This document shows positions 1 through 9,596 of a stretch of DNA of 64,000 bases, one piece after another. This stretch comes from Microbacterium sp. (lineage in GTDB: Bacteria; Actinomycetota; Actinomycetes; Actinomycetales; Microbacteriaceae): assembly GCA_031277945.1 (NCBI GenBank), contig JAITLK010000003.1, forward strand, positions 558,001 through 622,000, written 5' to 3'. The position numbers and the translations under genes were made by a program. The notes beneath the pieces were generated by a model. It worked only from the letters and a program-made list of their open reading frames with translations. It was not told the origin of the DNA and searched no databases. Numbering within the stretch: position 1 is the first letter of the stretch; each line of letters starts with the position of its first letter.

Positions 1-1410
1 GCGGGCGTCGCCCGGGTGGTCTACGCCCTGGCTGATCCGGGTGCCGTCTCCGGCGGTGGCGCCGGCCGTCTGGCCTCCGCCGGAGTGGACGTCGTGTCCG
101 GGCTGCTCAGTGTCGAAGCCGCACAGCTCATCGAATCCTGGCTGGAGCTCATCCGTCTCGGCCGGCCGCGCGTCACCGTGAAGTGGGCGCAGAGCCTGGA
201 CGGGCGCGCCGCCGCCGACGACGGCACGAGCCAGTGGATCACCGGGCCCGAGGCGCGCGCCGATGTGCACCGACGCCGCGCCGAGCACGACGCCATCGTG
301 GTGGGAACGGGAACGGTGCTCGCCGATGACCCCTCGCTCACGGCCCGCCACGGCGATGAGCTGTACGACCACCAGCCGATTCCCGTCGTGATCGGAGAGC
401 GCGCCGTCCCCGCGGACGCGCGCCTGCACGCGCACCCCCGGGAGCTCATCCACGCACGCACCCACGATCTGGCCGCGGTGCTGGCCGACCTTGCCGAACG
501 CGGTGTTCAATCCGTCTTCGTCGAGGGCGGCCCGTCGCTGGCTTCGGCATTCTTCGCCGCCGGGCTCGTGGACGAGGTCCTGGTGTACACCGCCCCCGTC
601 CTGCTCGGCGGCTCACGCCTCGCTCTCGGCGAGATCGGCGTACCGTCGATGCCGGAGGCGATCCGCCTCACCGAACCCGCCATCACCGCCCTCGGATCCG
701 ACCAGCTCCTTCACGCTCGCGTGACGCCCCTCGTCTCAACCGCGCCCGGCGCGCACACCATCACGGAAGAGCCCCGCATGATCGACAACTCCCGCACGGC
801 AGCCTCCACCACCATCCGCAGCGCCGAGGCGACCGTCCCCACCGTGCACGGCACCTTCCGATTCCTCGCGTACCACGACGCCGAGGCCGGCACCGACCAC
901 CTCGCCATCGTGGCGGGAGAGCTCGGAGAGCGCGCGCTCGTCCGCGTGCACTCGGAGTGCCTGACCGGCGAGGCGTTCGGCTCCGAGAAGTGCGAGTGCG
1001 GTCCGCAGCTGGATGCCGCCCTGGACCTGATCAACGAGCACGGCGGCGTGGTCATCTACATGCGCGGCCAGGAGGGGCGCGGTATCGGCCTGCTCAACAA
1101 GCTGCGGGCATACGCGCTGCAGGAGCAGGGGCTGGACACCCTCGACGCCAACCTGGCGCTGGGTCTTCCGGCCGACGCGCGCGACTACCGGGCCGCCGCG
1201 GCGATCCTGGCGGATCTCGGTGTGCACGAGGTTCGTCTGCTCACCAACAACACCGACAAGGTCCACCAGCTGGAGAGCCTGGGCGTCACGGTGGCGGAAC
1301 AGGTCCCCCTCGTGGTGGGAGTCGGCCCGAACAACGAGGGCTACCTCGAGACCAAGCGCGCGCGCATGGGGCACATCATCGACGACGCGCTGCTGCACCC
1401 TCAGGGCTGA
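1..1410 (+). CDS. ribD-ribA: RibD reductase domain fused to GTP cyclohydrolase II (5' end outside window)
   Basis: The frame is open from base 1, so the deaminase half of RibD lies left of the window. Codons 60-240 are the RibD reductase domain, which reduces the ribosylamino-pyrimidine in riboflavin synthesis; the motif VEGGPSLASAFFAAGLVDE is visible. A linker of about 35 residues follows. From about codon 275 the protein is GTP cyclohydrolase II, which opens GTP: zinc cysteines at codons 320, 331 and 333 (C-x10-C-x-C), then RGQEGRGIGLLNK and LLTNNTDK. There is no DHBP synthase domain. RibA is commonly fused to RibB in bacteria; fusion to RibD is the odd point, and no stop or start separates the halves. 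Functions are secure by motif; trifunctionality is inferred. Confidence 0.9.
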   Translation, partial: AGVARVVYALADPGAVSGGGAGRLASAGVDVVSGLLSVEAAQLIESWLELIRLGRPRVTVKWAQSLDGRAAADDGTSQWITGPEARADVHRRRAEHDAIVVGTGTVLADDPSLTARHGDELYDHQPIPVVIGERAVPADARLHAHPRELIHARTHDLAAVLADLAERGVQSVFVEGGPSLASAFFAAGLVDEVLVYTAPVLLGGSRLALGEIGVPSMPEAIRLTEPAITALGSDQLLHARVTPLVSTAPGAHTITEEPRMIDNSRTAASTTIRSAEATVPTVHGTFRFLAYHDAEAGTDHLAIVAGELGERALVRVHSECLTGEAFGSEKCECGPQLDAALDLINEHGGVVIYMRGQEGRGIGLLNKLRAYALQEQGLDTLDANLALGLPADARDYRAAAAILADLGVHEVRLLTNNTDKVHQLESLGVTVAEQVPLVVGVGPNNEGYLETKRARMGHIIDDALLHPQG

Positions 1411-1603
1411 GCCGATCGCCGCGTGAAGCGGTGACGTTTCGTGAAGCGCTTCCTGATGAAACACTGAAGACGGGCGTACGCTGACATCTGCGACGGGCAA
1501 CCGTACTCGTCGTCACAGGTGACGCATCGTCGAGCCGCCGGGGAGCGTCAACCCTGCGACTCGGCGACGAGCGGTGCTCACACCGCTCCCCTTTGCGAGA
1601 GAT

Positions 1604-2986
1604 ATGTCACAGTCCACAACTTCCACCCCGCCCGCCGCCACTCCCGTCAACTCACGTACGCGCGTCATCACCGCGAGCCTCATCGGCACCACGATCGAGT
1701 TCTACGACTTCTACGCGTACGCCACGGCGGCCGTGCTGGTCTTCCCCACGCTGTTCTTCCCCGGCACCGATCCGACGGCGAGCCTGCTGTCCAGCTTCGC
1801 GGTGTTCGGGGCCGCCATGGTCGCGCGCCCCATCGGTGCGATCGTCTTCGGTCACTTCGGAGACAAGTTCGGCCGAAAGGCCACGCTGGTCGCCTCCCTG
1901 CTGACCATGGGAATCGCCACGTTCCTGATCGGCTGCCTTCCCACTTTCGAGAACATCGGCTGGATCGCGGCATTGCTGCTGCTCGTCCTGCGTCTCGCTC
2001 AGGGCTTCGCGCTCGGCGGCGAATGGTCCGGCGCCGCTCTCGTCGCCACGGAGAACGCGCCGGAGGGCAAGCGCGCCTGGTACGGCACGTTCCCGCAGCT
2101 AGGCGCACCGCTCGGCTTCATCATCGCCAACTCCCTCTTCCTCATCATCAACTTCCTGCTGCCGCACGCCGACGGCACCGGTCAGCGCTCGCCCGAGTTC
2201 CTGGCGTGGGGCTGGCGTGTGCCGTTCTGGTTCAGCGCGGTGATGGTGCTGATCGGTCTCTGGGTCCGCCTCAAGCTCGTCGAGTCGAAGACGTTCGCGA
2301 CGGCGGAGAAGGCCGGAGCCATCAAGAAGTTCCCCCTCGGCCAGGTGTTCCGTCGGTACTGGAAGCAGCTGATCCTCGGCACCTTCTTCATGCTGGCCAC
2401 CTACGTGCTCTTCTACCTGATGACCGTGTGGACGCTCTCCTACGGCACCGCAGCGACCGATGCGCCGACTCCCGGCCTCGGCTTCACCTATGTCGATTTC
2501 GTGATCATGCAGATCGTCGGCGTCGTGTTCTTCGGGATCTTCACGCTGCTCTCCGGCCCCGTGGCCGACGCGATCGGCCGGCGCAAGCTCCTGCTCTGGG
2601 TGACCGCCGCGATCATCGTGTTCGGTGGGCTGTTCACCGTGTTCCTGCTCCCCCAGGGCGACCCGAAGTTCACAGGAGCCCTCATGCAGGGCTTCCTCAT
2701 CTTCGGCTTCACTCTGATGGGGGCGACCTTCGGTCCGATGGGCGCGTTGCTGCCCGAGCTGTTCCCCACCAACGTGCGGTACACCGGCTCCGCCGTCTCC
2801 TACAACGTGTCGTCGATCCTCGGTGCCGCGGTCGCCCCGTTCATCGCGGTGGCGCTCTGGCAGACCGGCGGCGGCAATCCGTGGCTGGTGGGCGTCTACC
2901 TCTCGGTGATGGGGGTACTCACCCTCATCGCGCTGCTGCTCTCGCAGGAGACGAAGGACACCGCCTACGAGGAGAACCTCACCTGA
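1604..2986 (+). CDS. MHS-family (metabolite:H+ symporter) MFS transporter
   Basis: A 460-residue inner-membrane carrier with about 12 hydrophobic segments. It opens with the family pattern TTIEFYDFYAYATAAVLVFP and has the loop motif GHFGDKFGRK between helices 2 and 3, echoed by SGPVADAIGRRK in the second half. These are typical of the ShiA/ProP/KgtP group, which takes up dicarboxylates, shikimate, betaine or aromatic acids with protons. The substrate cannot be read from sequence. The ATG at 1604 was preferred over one 30 bases upstream because the family N-terminus begins near here and a GAGAGA stretch precedes it. A close relative lies at 21626-23008 next to aromatic catabolism genes. Confidence 0.85.
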   Translation: MSQSTTSTPPAATPVNSRTRVITASLIGTTIEFYDFYAYATAAVLVFPTLFFPGTDPTASLLSSFAVFGAAMVARPIGAIVFGHFGDKFGRKATLVASLLTMGIATFLIGCLPTFENIGWIAALLLLVLRLAQGFALGGEWSGAALVATENAPEGKRAWYGTFPQLGAPLGFIIANSLFLIINFLLPHADGTGQRSPEFLAWGWRVPFWFSAVMVLIGLWVRLKLVESKTFATAEKAGAIKKFPLGQVFRRYWKQLILGTFFMLATYVLFYLMTVWTLSYGTAATDAPTPGLGFTYVDFVIMQIVGVVFFGIFTLLSGPVADAIGRRKLLLWVTAAIIVFGGLFTVFLLPQGDPKFTGALMQGFLIFGFTLMGATFGPMGALLPELFPTNVRYTGSAVSYNVSSILGAAVAPFIAVALWQTGGGNPWLVGVYLSVMGVLTLIALLLSQETKDTAYEENLT

Positions 2987-3014
2987 GAGCTCCGGCTCGT
3001 GGCGCGGGTGCTGG

Positions 3015-3887
3015 TCACAGCAGGCTGGGATCCAGCACCCGCCCCCGGCTGTTCACGTCGAGGTTCAGATACTGCCCCTCGCCCAGGTCGTTTCCGACCG
3101 CGGCCCGAGTGGGGTTGAGGTACTCGAGTTCGCTGCGGGTAATGCCGAATCGGTCGGCGATGTCGGCGATCTTGTCGTCCCAGGCCACCACGTACGTCAC
3201 CGGACGGCCCTCGTCGGAGGACAGGACCTCGCCGGTGGCGCCCGGGTGCGGACCGAGGTCGACGACGTCCTCCGCGAGCCACGGGCGCATAGGAGTCATC
3301 CACCAGCTCAGCACCGCGCGGGCGACGATGACGTTCTCGCACGCGAGGCCGTGCTGATCGTAGACGGGGCGCGCGGGATCCGCCGGGACGGTGATGTCCA
3401 CTTCGCGGTAGTAGGTCCAATCCTCCGTGCCCGCGTTGCCGAGGTACCGCTGCCGAGTGCCGTCCCCCGCGGGATCGATCGGCAGGCTGCCCTCGTCGAC
3501 GCACGCGTCGTCATCGCGAGACCACTGCGACAGCCGCACATCGTACGTGCCCGCTGACGTGCTGAGATCCTGCACGGTGAGGGTGGCATCGGACGCGCCG
3601 TTCACGGTGACGACCACCGTTCCCGTGGCGGATCCCGTGAATTCGGCGGTGGCGGCAACACCCTCCGGCGGCAGCTGGTTCGACTTCGCGTAGCGGTTCG
3701 GATCGACCGTCGGCGTGGGAGTCGGCGTGGGCGTGGCGGTGGGAGTCGGCGAGGCCGTGCGCGTCGGCGACGGGGCCGCGGTGGTGGTCTCCGCCACCGG
3801 CAGCCCGTCCGGCCCCTCGGGCGCGCACGCGGTGGCGGTGAGGAGCAGGGCTCCCGTCAGCAGCAGTGTCAGGCGTCGTCGCGTCAC
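3015..3887 (-). CDS. LysM-domain lipoprotein with Pro/Thr linker
   Basis: 290 residues. The N-terminus has a positively charged start, a hydrophobic core and the lipobox LTATAC, so the mature protein should be anchored outside the membrane at Cys21. Residues about 35-62 are a low-complexity TPTPTP linker. The middle is a unique region of unknown function. The end (about 229-273) fits a LysM peptidoglycan-binding domain: VTYVVAWDDKIADIADRFGI, then SELEYLNP and LGEGQYLNL. The start is GTG with only a weak GGAG just before it, so a leaderless or longer transcript is possible. It converges on the MFS gene ending at 2986. Probable role: a cell-wall-associated protein; no enzymatic domain is recognised. 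Confidence 0.8.
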   Translation of the reverse strand: MTRRRLTLLLTGALLLTATACAPEGPDGLPVAETTTAAPSPTRTASPTPTATPTPTPTPTVDPNRYAKSNQLPPEGVAATAEFTGSATGTVVVTVNGASDATLTVQDLSTSAGTYDVRLSQWSRDDDACVDEGSLPIDPAGDGTRQRYLGNAGTEDWTYYREVDITVPADPARPVYDQHGLACENVIVARAVLSWWMTPMRPWLAEDVVDLGPHPGATGEVLSSDEGRPVTYVVAWDDKIADIADRFGITRSELEYLNPTRAAVGNDLGEGQYLNLDVNSRGRVLDPSLL

Positions 3888-3928
3888 GCTCCGAACCTAG
3901 CCCACTGGCGCATCCGCGGGAATGCCGC

Positions 3929-3958
3929 GGCCCCGTGTCTCACGACAGACACGGGGCC
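3929..3958 (-). terminator. Stem-loop downstream of pckG
   Basis: Perfect 12-bp arms (GGCCCCGTGTCT and its complement) around a 6-base loop. It lies about 140 bp past the pckG stop and before the lipoprotein gene on the same strand. There is no strong U-tract after it, so it may be a Rho-independent-like or RNA-stabilising hairpin. Confidence 0.55.
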
Positions 3959-4100
3959 GGATCCGAGCGCTCACCGCGGCTCTCTCAGGGCCAACGCGGA
4001 TCGCACCGGTTGCACGCATCGGAACATCCTCACCGGAGCAAGGGGGATGTCCCTCCGCGGGTCTCGGAGGTTTGCCGAACGTCTTCGGCGAACACGACGC

Positions 4101-6002
4101 TCACGCGTCGTTCCGAGGGTCTGAGGTGCGCTGCGCCTCCGCCAGGCGGTACCGCAGCGCGGCGAGTTCGGCGCCCAGCGCTGCCGGGATCCGGCCGTCG
4201 AAGGTGGCGAAGAACTCTTCGGTCAGATCGGCTTCCGCCGTCCAGAGCGCGGGGTCGACCGCGAACAGCTCGGCCAGGTCGGCCTCGGACACGTCGAGCC
4301 CGTCGAGGTTCAGATCCGCCGTGTGCGGAAGCCGGCCGATCGGGCTGGTCTCCGCCCCGACGTCGCCGTTCACGCGGCGCACGATCCACTCGATCACCCG
4401 CGAGTTGTCGCCGAAGCCCGGCCACAGGAACCGTCCATCGGCGCCACGGCGGAACCAGTTCACCTGGAAGATGCGCGGCGCGCGGTCGAACCGGAGCTCC
4501 GAGCCCACCGCGAGCCAGTGCGCGAAGTAGTCGGCCATGTTGTAGCCGCAGAAGGGCAGCATGGCGAAGGGGTCGCGTCGGAGCTCGCCCACGGTGCCTT
4601 CGGCAGCGGCGGTGCGCTCGGAGGAGATGTTGGCCCCCATGAACACGCCGTGGCTCCAATCGGTCGCCTCCACCACGAGCGGAACATTCGTGGCACGACG
4701 TCCGCCGAACAGGATGGCGTCCAGCGGAACCGCATCCTCCCAGTCGTCTGCAATCTGCGGGCACTGCGCCGCGGAGACCGTGAAGCGGGAGTTCGGGTGC
4801 GCCGCGGGGCGATCATCTGCCGGGGTCCACGGGTTGCCCTCCCAGTCGGTCAGCTCCGCGGGAGCCTCGTCCGTGAGGCCCTCCCACCACACATCGCCAT
4901 CGGGGCGCAGAGCCACGTTGGTGAAGATGGTGTTGCCCCACAGCGTCTCCACGGCCGTGACGTTCGTCGACTCGCCGGTGCCGGGCGCCACGCCGAAGAA
5001 GCCCGCCTCCGGGTTGATGGCCCACAGGCGGCCGTCCTCACCGGGACGCAGCCAGGCGATGTCGTCACCGAGCGTCTCCACACGCCACCCGGGGATGGTC
5101 GGACGCAGCATCGCCAGGTTCGTCTTCCCGCACGCCGACGGGAAGGCCGCGGCGAGGTGGTACCGGCGACCCTGCGGGTCGATGACGCGGATGAGGAGCA
5201 TGTGCTCAGCCAGCCAGCCCTGGTCGCGGCCGATCACCGACGCGATCCGCAGCGCGAAGCACTTCTTGGCCAGAATCGCGTTTCCGCCGTAGCCCGAGCC
5301 GAACGAGTACACCTCGAGCGTCTCGGGGAAGTGGACGATGTACTTGTCGTCGTTGCACGGCCACGCGACATCGCTCTGCCCCGGCTCCAGCGGCGCGCCC
5401 ACGGAGTGGACGGTCTTGACCCAGTCCGCCCCGGCGGCGATCTGCCGTGTCACGGCGTCTCCGACACGGGTCATGATGCTGATCGAGGTGACGGCGTACG
5501 CGCTGTCGGTGACCTGCACGCCGATGTGGCTGAGGGGGCCGCCGATGGCGCCCATGGAGAACGGCACGACGTACATGGTGCGCCCGCGCATCGATCCGGC
5601 GAACAGGCCGGTGAGCTTCTCGCGCATCTCGGCCGGGTCCGCCCAGTTGTTCGTCGGGCCGGCATCGATCTTGCGCTCGGACGCGATGAAGGTGCGCCCC
5701 TCGGTACGGGCGACATCGCTCGGGTGCGAGCGTGCGAGGTAGGAATCGGGGCGCCACTGCGGGTTGAGCTTGATGAGCCGGCCCTCGTCGACCATCTCGC
5801 GCAGCAGCGCGTCATTCTCGGCGACCGAGCCGTCCACCCAGTGGATCCGGTCGGGCTGAGTGAGCGCGGCGATCTCATCGACCCAGGCCACCAGGGCCGC
5901 CATCGATGCTCCCTCATAGTCCGGGCGCGCCCCGAACGACCGTGCGGCACTGAGGGGCGTCGGGCGGTGGGTGCGAACGGCGAGGGATTCGGCGAGTGCC
6001 AT
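4101..6002 (-). CDS. pckG: Phosphoenolpyruvate carboxykinase (GTP)
   Basis: 633 residues, the usual length for the GTP-dependent enzyme. It converts oxaloacetate plus GTP to PEP, CO2 and GDP, the entry step of gluconeogenesis, in the cytoplasm. The P-loop [12 protein letters not shown] lies at residues 287-298 and the acidic nucleotide/metal motif LGDDIAWL at 311-318; [14 protein letters not shown] and NWFRRGADG are family blocks. The start is fixed by AAGGAG seven bases before the ATG. It is divergent from a RamB-like regulator across about 110 bp, which fits control by acetate or carbon source as known for corynebacterial pck. A gluconeogenic GapB lies 6 kb away. Confidence 0.97.
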   Translation of the reverse strand: MALAESLAVRTHRPTPLSAARSFGARPDYEGASMAALVAWVDEIAALTQPDRIHWVDGSVAENDALLREMVDEGRLIKLNPQWRPDSYLARSHPSDVARTEGRTFIASERKIDAGPTNNWADPAEMREKLTGLFAGSMRGRTMYVVPFSMGAIGGPLSHIGVQVTDSAYAVTSISIMTRVGDAVTRQIAAGADWVKTVHSVGAPLEPGQSDVAWPCNDDKYIVHFPETLEVYSFGSGYGGNAILAKKCFALRIASVIGRDQGWLAEHMLLIRVIDPQGRRYHLAAAFPSACGKTNLAMLRPTIPGWRVETLGDDIAWLRPGEDGRLWAINPEAGFFGVAPGTGESTNVTAVETLWGNTIFTNVALRPDGDVWWEGLTDEAPAELTDWEGNPWTPADDRPAAHPNSRFTVSAAQCPQIADDWEDAVPLDAILFGGRRATNVPLVVEATDWSHGVFMGANISSERTAAAEGTVGELRRDPFAMLPFCGYNMADYFAHWLAVGSELRFDRAPRIFQVNWFRRGADGRFLWPGFGDNSRVIEWIVRRVNGDVGAETSPIGRLPHTADLNLDGLDVSEADLAELFAVDPALWTAEADLTEEFFATFDGRIPAALGAELAALRYRLAEAQRTSDPRNDA

Positions 6003-6114
6003 GTCATCTCCTTCGATGGTGAGCGATGATCTGAATCAATCTTCTGTTGTCTTTTCCGACACTTATCGCCATGCAGAGTCGAAAGAAACGACGATCTTTA
6101 CGTATCATCAAGAC
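6003..6114. promoter_or_regulatory. Divergent promoter region pckG / ramB-like
   Basis: About 110 bp, clearly richer in A+T than its surroundings, between two divergent starts. It contains a short dyad GTCG-N7-CGAC at about 6078-6092 and an SD for pckG only; the regulator start at 6115 has no good SD and may be read from a leaderless mRNA. I could not find the published corynebacterial RamB site here. Confidence 0.5.
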
Positions 6115-7554
6115 ATGGCATCCGGAATCGAACTGGCCACGCTCGGCCACCGCATCCGTCATCATCGGCAGGACCGCGGTCTGACCCTCGACGAACTCGG
6201 CGCGATCGTCGGCGTCGCCGGCTCTCAGCTCAGCTTGATCGAGAACGGCAAGCGCGAGCCGAAGCTCTCGCTGCTGCAGGCGATCGCCCAGGCCACCGGG
6301 ACGGAGGTCACCGATCTGATCTCCGGCGAGCCGCCGAACCGCCGCGCCGCGCTGGAGATCGACCTGGAGCGCGCCCAGACCTCGGCGGTGTTCCGTCAGC
6401 TGGGAATTCCCGCGGTCCGCGTGAACAAGGCGATGACCGATGAGACCATCGAGGCCATCCTCGGCCTGCATCACGAGCTGCAGCGCCGCGAGCGCGAAGC
6501 GATCGCGACCCCCGAAGAGGCCCGCCGGGCGAACACCGAGCTACGGCTGAAGATGCGCGCTCTCGACAACTACCTTCCGGACATCGAGGCACTCGCGGAA
6601 AAGCAGCTGAAGGCGGCGGGACACACCACCGGCGCGCTCTCACACCGCACCGTGAGCATCATGGCCGAACAGCTCGGATTCGAGCTCATCTACGTCAACG
6701 ACCTGCCGCATTCGGCGCGCTCGGTCACGGATCTGGAGAACGGGCGGATCTATCTCCCGCCCTCGTCGATTCCGGGCGGGCACGGCCTGCGCTCGATGGC
6801 GCTGCAGGCCATGGCGCATCGTCTGCTCGGTCATACGCCGCCCACCGACTACGCGGACTTCCTGCAGCAGCGACTGGAGATCAACTACTACGCGGCGTGC
6901 GCCCTCATGCCGCAGGGAGCGGCGGTGAACTTCCTCGCCCAGGCCAAGAAGGACCGCAACCTCGCCGTCGAGGACTTCCGTGACGCGTTCGGGGTCACGC
7001 ATGAGGCGGCGGGCATGCGTCTGACGAACCTCGCCACCCGCCACCTGGACATCAAGCTGCACTTCCTCCGCGTCGACGGCTCCGGCGCGCTCAGCCGGGT
7101 GTTCGAGAACGACGATCTGCCGCTGCCGGAAGACATCACCGGATCCGTGGAGGGGCAGCCGGCCTGCCGGAAGTTCTCCGCCCGTGCCGCGTTCGAACAG
7201 CAGAACCGCACCACCGAGCACTACCAGTACACCGACACCCCCGCGGGGACGTTCTGGTGCTCCACGCAGACCGGCTCCACCGCCGACGGGGAGTTCTCCA
7301 TCACGGTGGGAGTGCCCTTCGACGACGCGCGCTGGTTCCGGGGCCGCGAGACCCCCGCACGCGCGGTGTCCACCTGCCCGGACGAGTCGTGCTGCCGCCG
7401 CGCCCCTGCCGAACTGACCGGAAAGTGGAAGGGCAAGGCCTGGCCGAGCGCGCGTGTGCACACGCACATGTTCTCCCCGCTCCCCCGCGGCGCCTTCCCC
7501 GGCGTCGACGACAGCGAGGTCTACGGCTTCCTCGAGCGTCACGCCGCCGAGTAG
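6115..7554 (+). CDS. ramB: RamB/ScfR-type XRE regulator of acetate and short-chain acyl metabolism
   Basis: 479 residues. An XRE helix-turn-helix occupies about 8-62 (LTLDELGAIVGVAGSQLSLI). The centre is a degenerate IrrE/ImmA-like domain in which the metallo-site reads HRLLGH rather than HExxH, so peptidase activity is not expected. The C-terminal part carries a Cys cluster (CPDESCCRR) and the DUF2083-type ending of this family. Relatives (RamB of Corynebacterium, short-chain fatty acyl regulators) control glyoxylate-cycle and acetate genes. Divergence from pckG suggests direct control of PEP carboxykinase; this is inference. The 6115 ATG was chosen because longer versions run into the pckG reading frame. 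Confidence 0.85.
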   Translation: MASGIELATLGHRIRHHRQDRGLTLDELGAIVGVAGSQLSLIENGKREPKLSLLQAIAQATGTEVTDLISGEPPNRRAALEIDLERAQTSAVFRQLGIPAVRVNKAMTDETIEAILGLHHELQRREREAIATPEEARRANTELRLKMRALDNYLPDIEALAEKQLKAAGHTTGALSHRTVSIMAEQLGFELIYVNDLPHSARSVTDLENGRIYLPPSSIPGGHGLRSMALQAMAHRLLGHTPPTDYADFLQQRLEINYYAACALMPQGAAVNFLAQAKKDRNLAVEDFRDAFGVTHEAAGMRLTNLATRHLDIKLHFLRVDGSGALSRVFENDDLPLPEDITGSVEGQPACRKFSARAAFEQQNRTTEHYQYTDTPAGTFWCSTQTGSTADGEFSITVGVPFDDARWFRGRETPARAVSTCPDESCCRRAPAELTGKWKGKAWPSARVHTHMFSPLPRGAFPGVDDSEVYGFLERHAAE

Positions 7555-7691
7555 GCCCTGCTCACTTCACGCGAAACCCGTTCACGTCGAGACACCCCGC
7601 AAACGCGCGTTTCTCGGACCCGCGGGATTTCTCGCGCGCCAGGGCAGCGGCGAGAATAGAGCGGCGGGAACCCCGCAGGAATCGGAGTTCC

Positions 7692-8849
7692 GTGTCTCAT
7701 CAGCAGCGCCCCTGGCTGGGGCTGTGGATCCTCACCCTCGCGTGCTTCGCCACGATCACCACCGAGGTGGTGCCGATCGGGCTCGTGCCCGCAATCGTGC
7801 AATCGTTCGGGGTCGACGAAGCGCAGGCCGGGATGCTGGTCACCCTGTACGCGATGATCGTCGCCGTCACCGCGGTGCCGCTCACGCGTATCACCAGCCA
7901 CGTGCAGCGCAAGACGCTGGTCCTGGTGACGCTGGCGATCTTCACCGGCTCGAACACGCTCGCAGCATTCGCCCCGGATTTCCTCACCCTCGCGATCGCG
8001 CGCGGGATCGCCGGCGTCGCGCATGCGCTGTTCTGCGCGGTCGCGCTCGGCTACGCGGCGCGGATCGCACCTCCGGGACTCACGGGGCGCGCACTGGCCC
8101 TCGTCGCGACCGGCACGAGCGCCGGGCTCATCGTGGGCGTGCCCGCCGGCGCTGTGGTGGCCACGGCCTTCGGATGGCGGGCCGCTTTCGGCGCTCTCGC
8201 GGTCATCGGCGCGATCGCGATCGTGGCGGCGGCACCGCTGCTTCCCGCCGTCAGCCACGACCGTACGGCCGCGAAATCGCTCGCCCCCGGCGGTGCGCGG
8301 ATGCTGCTCGTGGCAGGGCTCGCGGGAGCCGCATTCCTCGGCTACTACACGCTGTACACGTACGTCTCGCCCCTGCTCCTGTCCTCCGGCCTCCCCGACA
8401 TCTGGCTGGGTGTCGTGCTCGCAGTCCTCGGGGTGACGGGACTGCTGGCGATCCAGCTCGCGGCGCGCTACATCGACCGCGCGCCCATGCGGTGGCTGAT
8501 GTTCGTTCCTCTGACGATCACCGCGATGCAGCTCCTCGTGAGCGTCGTGTATCCGATGCTGCTTCCGGTCCTGATCGTCACGGCACTGTGGACCGCGTCG
8601 TTCGGACCGGTGAACACGACCTACCAGAACGCTCTCGTGCGCGTCGGCGCCGCGAATCCCGATATGGCCGGCGCCTGGATCAATGTCACCTGCAACCTCG
8701 GAATCGCCGGTGGCGCCGCCCTGGGCGGGGTGCTGGTGATCGGCCCCGGGTACCCGGCAGCGGGGTGGGTGGGGGCCGCGATCCTCGCTGCGAGCACCCT
8801 CGTGACCCTCATCTTCCGGCGTACCCTGGCCACCGCGATCACGCGCTGA
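7692..8849 (+). CDS. DHA1/AraJ-like MFS efflux carrier
   Basis: 385 residues with about 12 membrane segments and few charged loops. The opening segment FATITTEVVPIGLVPAIVQSF and the conserved helix-2/3 region resemble sugar-efflux and drug:H+ antiporters such as AraJ and PbuE. Substrate unknown. The GTG start at 7692 is preceded by GGAG at 7684. It ends 6 bp from the convergent LysE-type gene, with no visible terminator between them. It may be co-regulated with neither neighbour; nothing in the context fixes its cargo. Confidence 0.8.
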   Translation: MSHQQRPWLGLWILTLACFATITTEVVPIGLVPAIVQSFGVDEAQAGMLVTLYAMIVAVTAVPLTRITSHVQRKTLVLVTLAIFTGSNTLAAFAPDFLTLAIARGIAGVAHALFCAVALGYAARIAPPGLTGRALALVATGTSAGLIVGVPAGAVVATAFGWRAAFGALAVIGAIAIVAAAPLLPAVSHDRTAAKSLAPGGARMLLVAGLAGAAFLGYYTLYTYVSPLLLSSGLPDIWLGVVLAVLGVTGLLAIQLAARYIDRAPMRWLMFVPLTITAMQLLVSVVYPMLLPVLIVTALWTASFGPVNTTYQNALVRVGAANPDMAGAWINVTCNLGIAGGAALGGVLVIGPGYPAAGWVGAAILAASTLVTLIFRRTLATAITR

Positions 8850-8855
8850 CCCCCC

Positions 8856-9509
8856 TCACACCTTCGCCGCCTGCGGCACCTCACGCGCGAGAAGCAGGGC
8901 CACCACCCCCAGGAGCCCGCCCGTGATCCGCCGCTGCCAGCGCGTCCAGGCGGGGCGGGCGGTGAGGAAGCGCGCAATGGATCCTGCCGCCAGCACGATG
9001 GCCGCGTTGACCGCCAGACTCACCAGGATCTGAACGCCGCCGAGCAGAAAACCCTGCGCCATCGGGCTTCCCGCCCGCGGATCGATGAACTGCGGGATGA
9101 GTGCGAGGTACATCACCGCGACCTTCGGGTTGAGGAGGTTGGTGATGAGCCCGGTGCGAAACAACCGGCTCGGCGGATCGGACGTCAGCGCCTGCTGCTC
9201 GAACAGCCCCGCCCCTCCCGGACGCAGAGCCGACCATGCCAGAAAGAGCAGATAGGCGACCCCCACAGCCTTCAGCCCGATGTACAGCCAGGGCACCAGC
9301 ACGAACACCATCACCAGGCCCAGGTTCGCTGCGCTCAGATACACCAGAAACCCCGCGCCGGTGCCCGCGAGCGAGATCAATCCGGCCCGCGGGCCCTGAG
9401 CGACCGCGCGTGAGATCAGGTAGATCATGTTGGGCCCGGGGGTGAGCACCATCACCAGCGCGGCGAGCGCCATCGCTCCCATCGTCGTCCACGACACCAG
9501 TGGTTCCAT
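8856..9509 (-). CDS. LysE/RhtB-family amino-acid exporter
   Basis: 217 residues and about six membrane segments. The family signature near the N-terminus, LTPGPNMIYLISRAVAQGPR, is present, as is the conserved TGLITNLLNPKVAVMYLALI block. Members export basic amino acids, homoserine lactone, threonine or similar; the actual substrate here is unknown. The ATG at 9509 was chosen over one nine codons upstream because AGGAGG sits seven bases before it. The start codon and SD lie inside an 8-bp inverted repeat. Confidence 0.88.
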   Translation of the reverse strand: MEPLVSWTTMGAMALAALVMVLTPGPNMIYLISRAVAQGPRAGLISLAGTGAGFLVYLSAANLGLVMVFVLVPWLYIGLKAVGVAYLLFLAWSALRPGGAGLFEQQALTSDPPSRLFRTGLITNLLNPKVAVMYLALIPQFIDPRAGSPMAQGFLLGGVQILVSLAVNAAIVLAAGSIARFLTARPAWTRWQRRITGGLLGVVALLLAREVPQAAKV

Positions 9510-9535
9510 GCGCTTGCCTCCTGACAGTGGAACCA
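9501..9535 (-). promoter_or_regulatory. Inverted repeat enclosing the LysE-type SD and start
   Basis: TGGTTCCA at 9501-9508 and TGGAACCA at 9528-9535 form 8-bp arms with a 19-base spacer that holds AGGAGG and the ATG. In RNA this could hide the ribosome site; as DNA it could be an operator. Confidence 0.35.
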
Positions 9536-9596
9536 TCGTCAGGTAAGGGCGTTATGCAGATCAACCATTACCGATCAGAGCGCACGCACAGCAGCC

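Noticed and set aside
5971..6114. A longer N-terminus for the RamB-like regulator
   Set aside because: It would start inside the divergent pckG gene and cover the A+T-rich promoter region; the added residues do not resemble the family.
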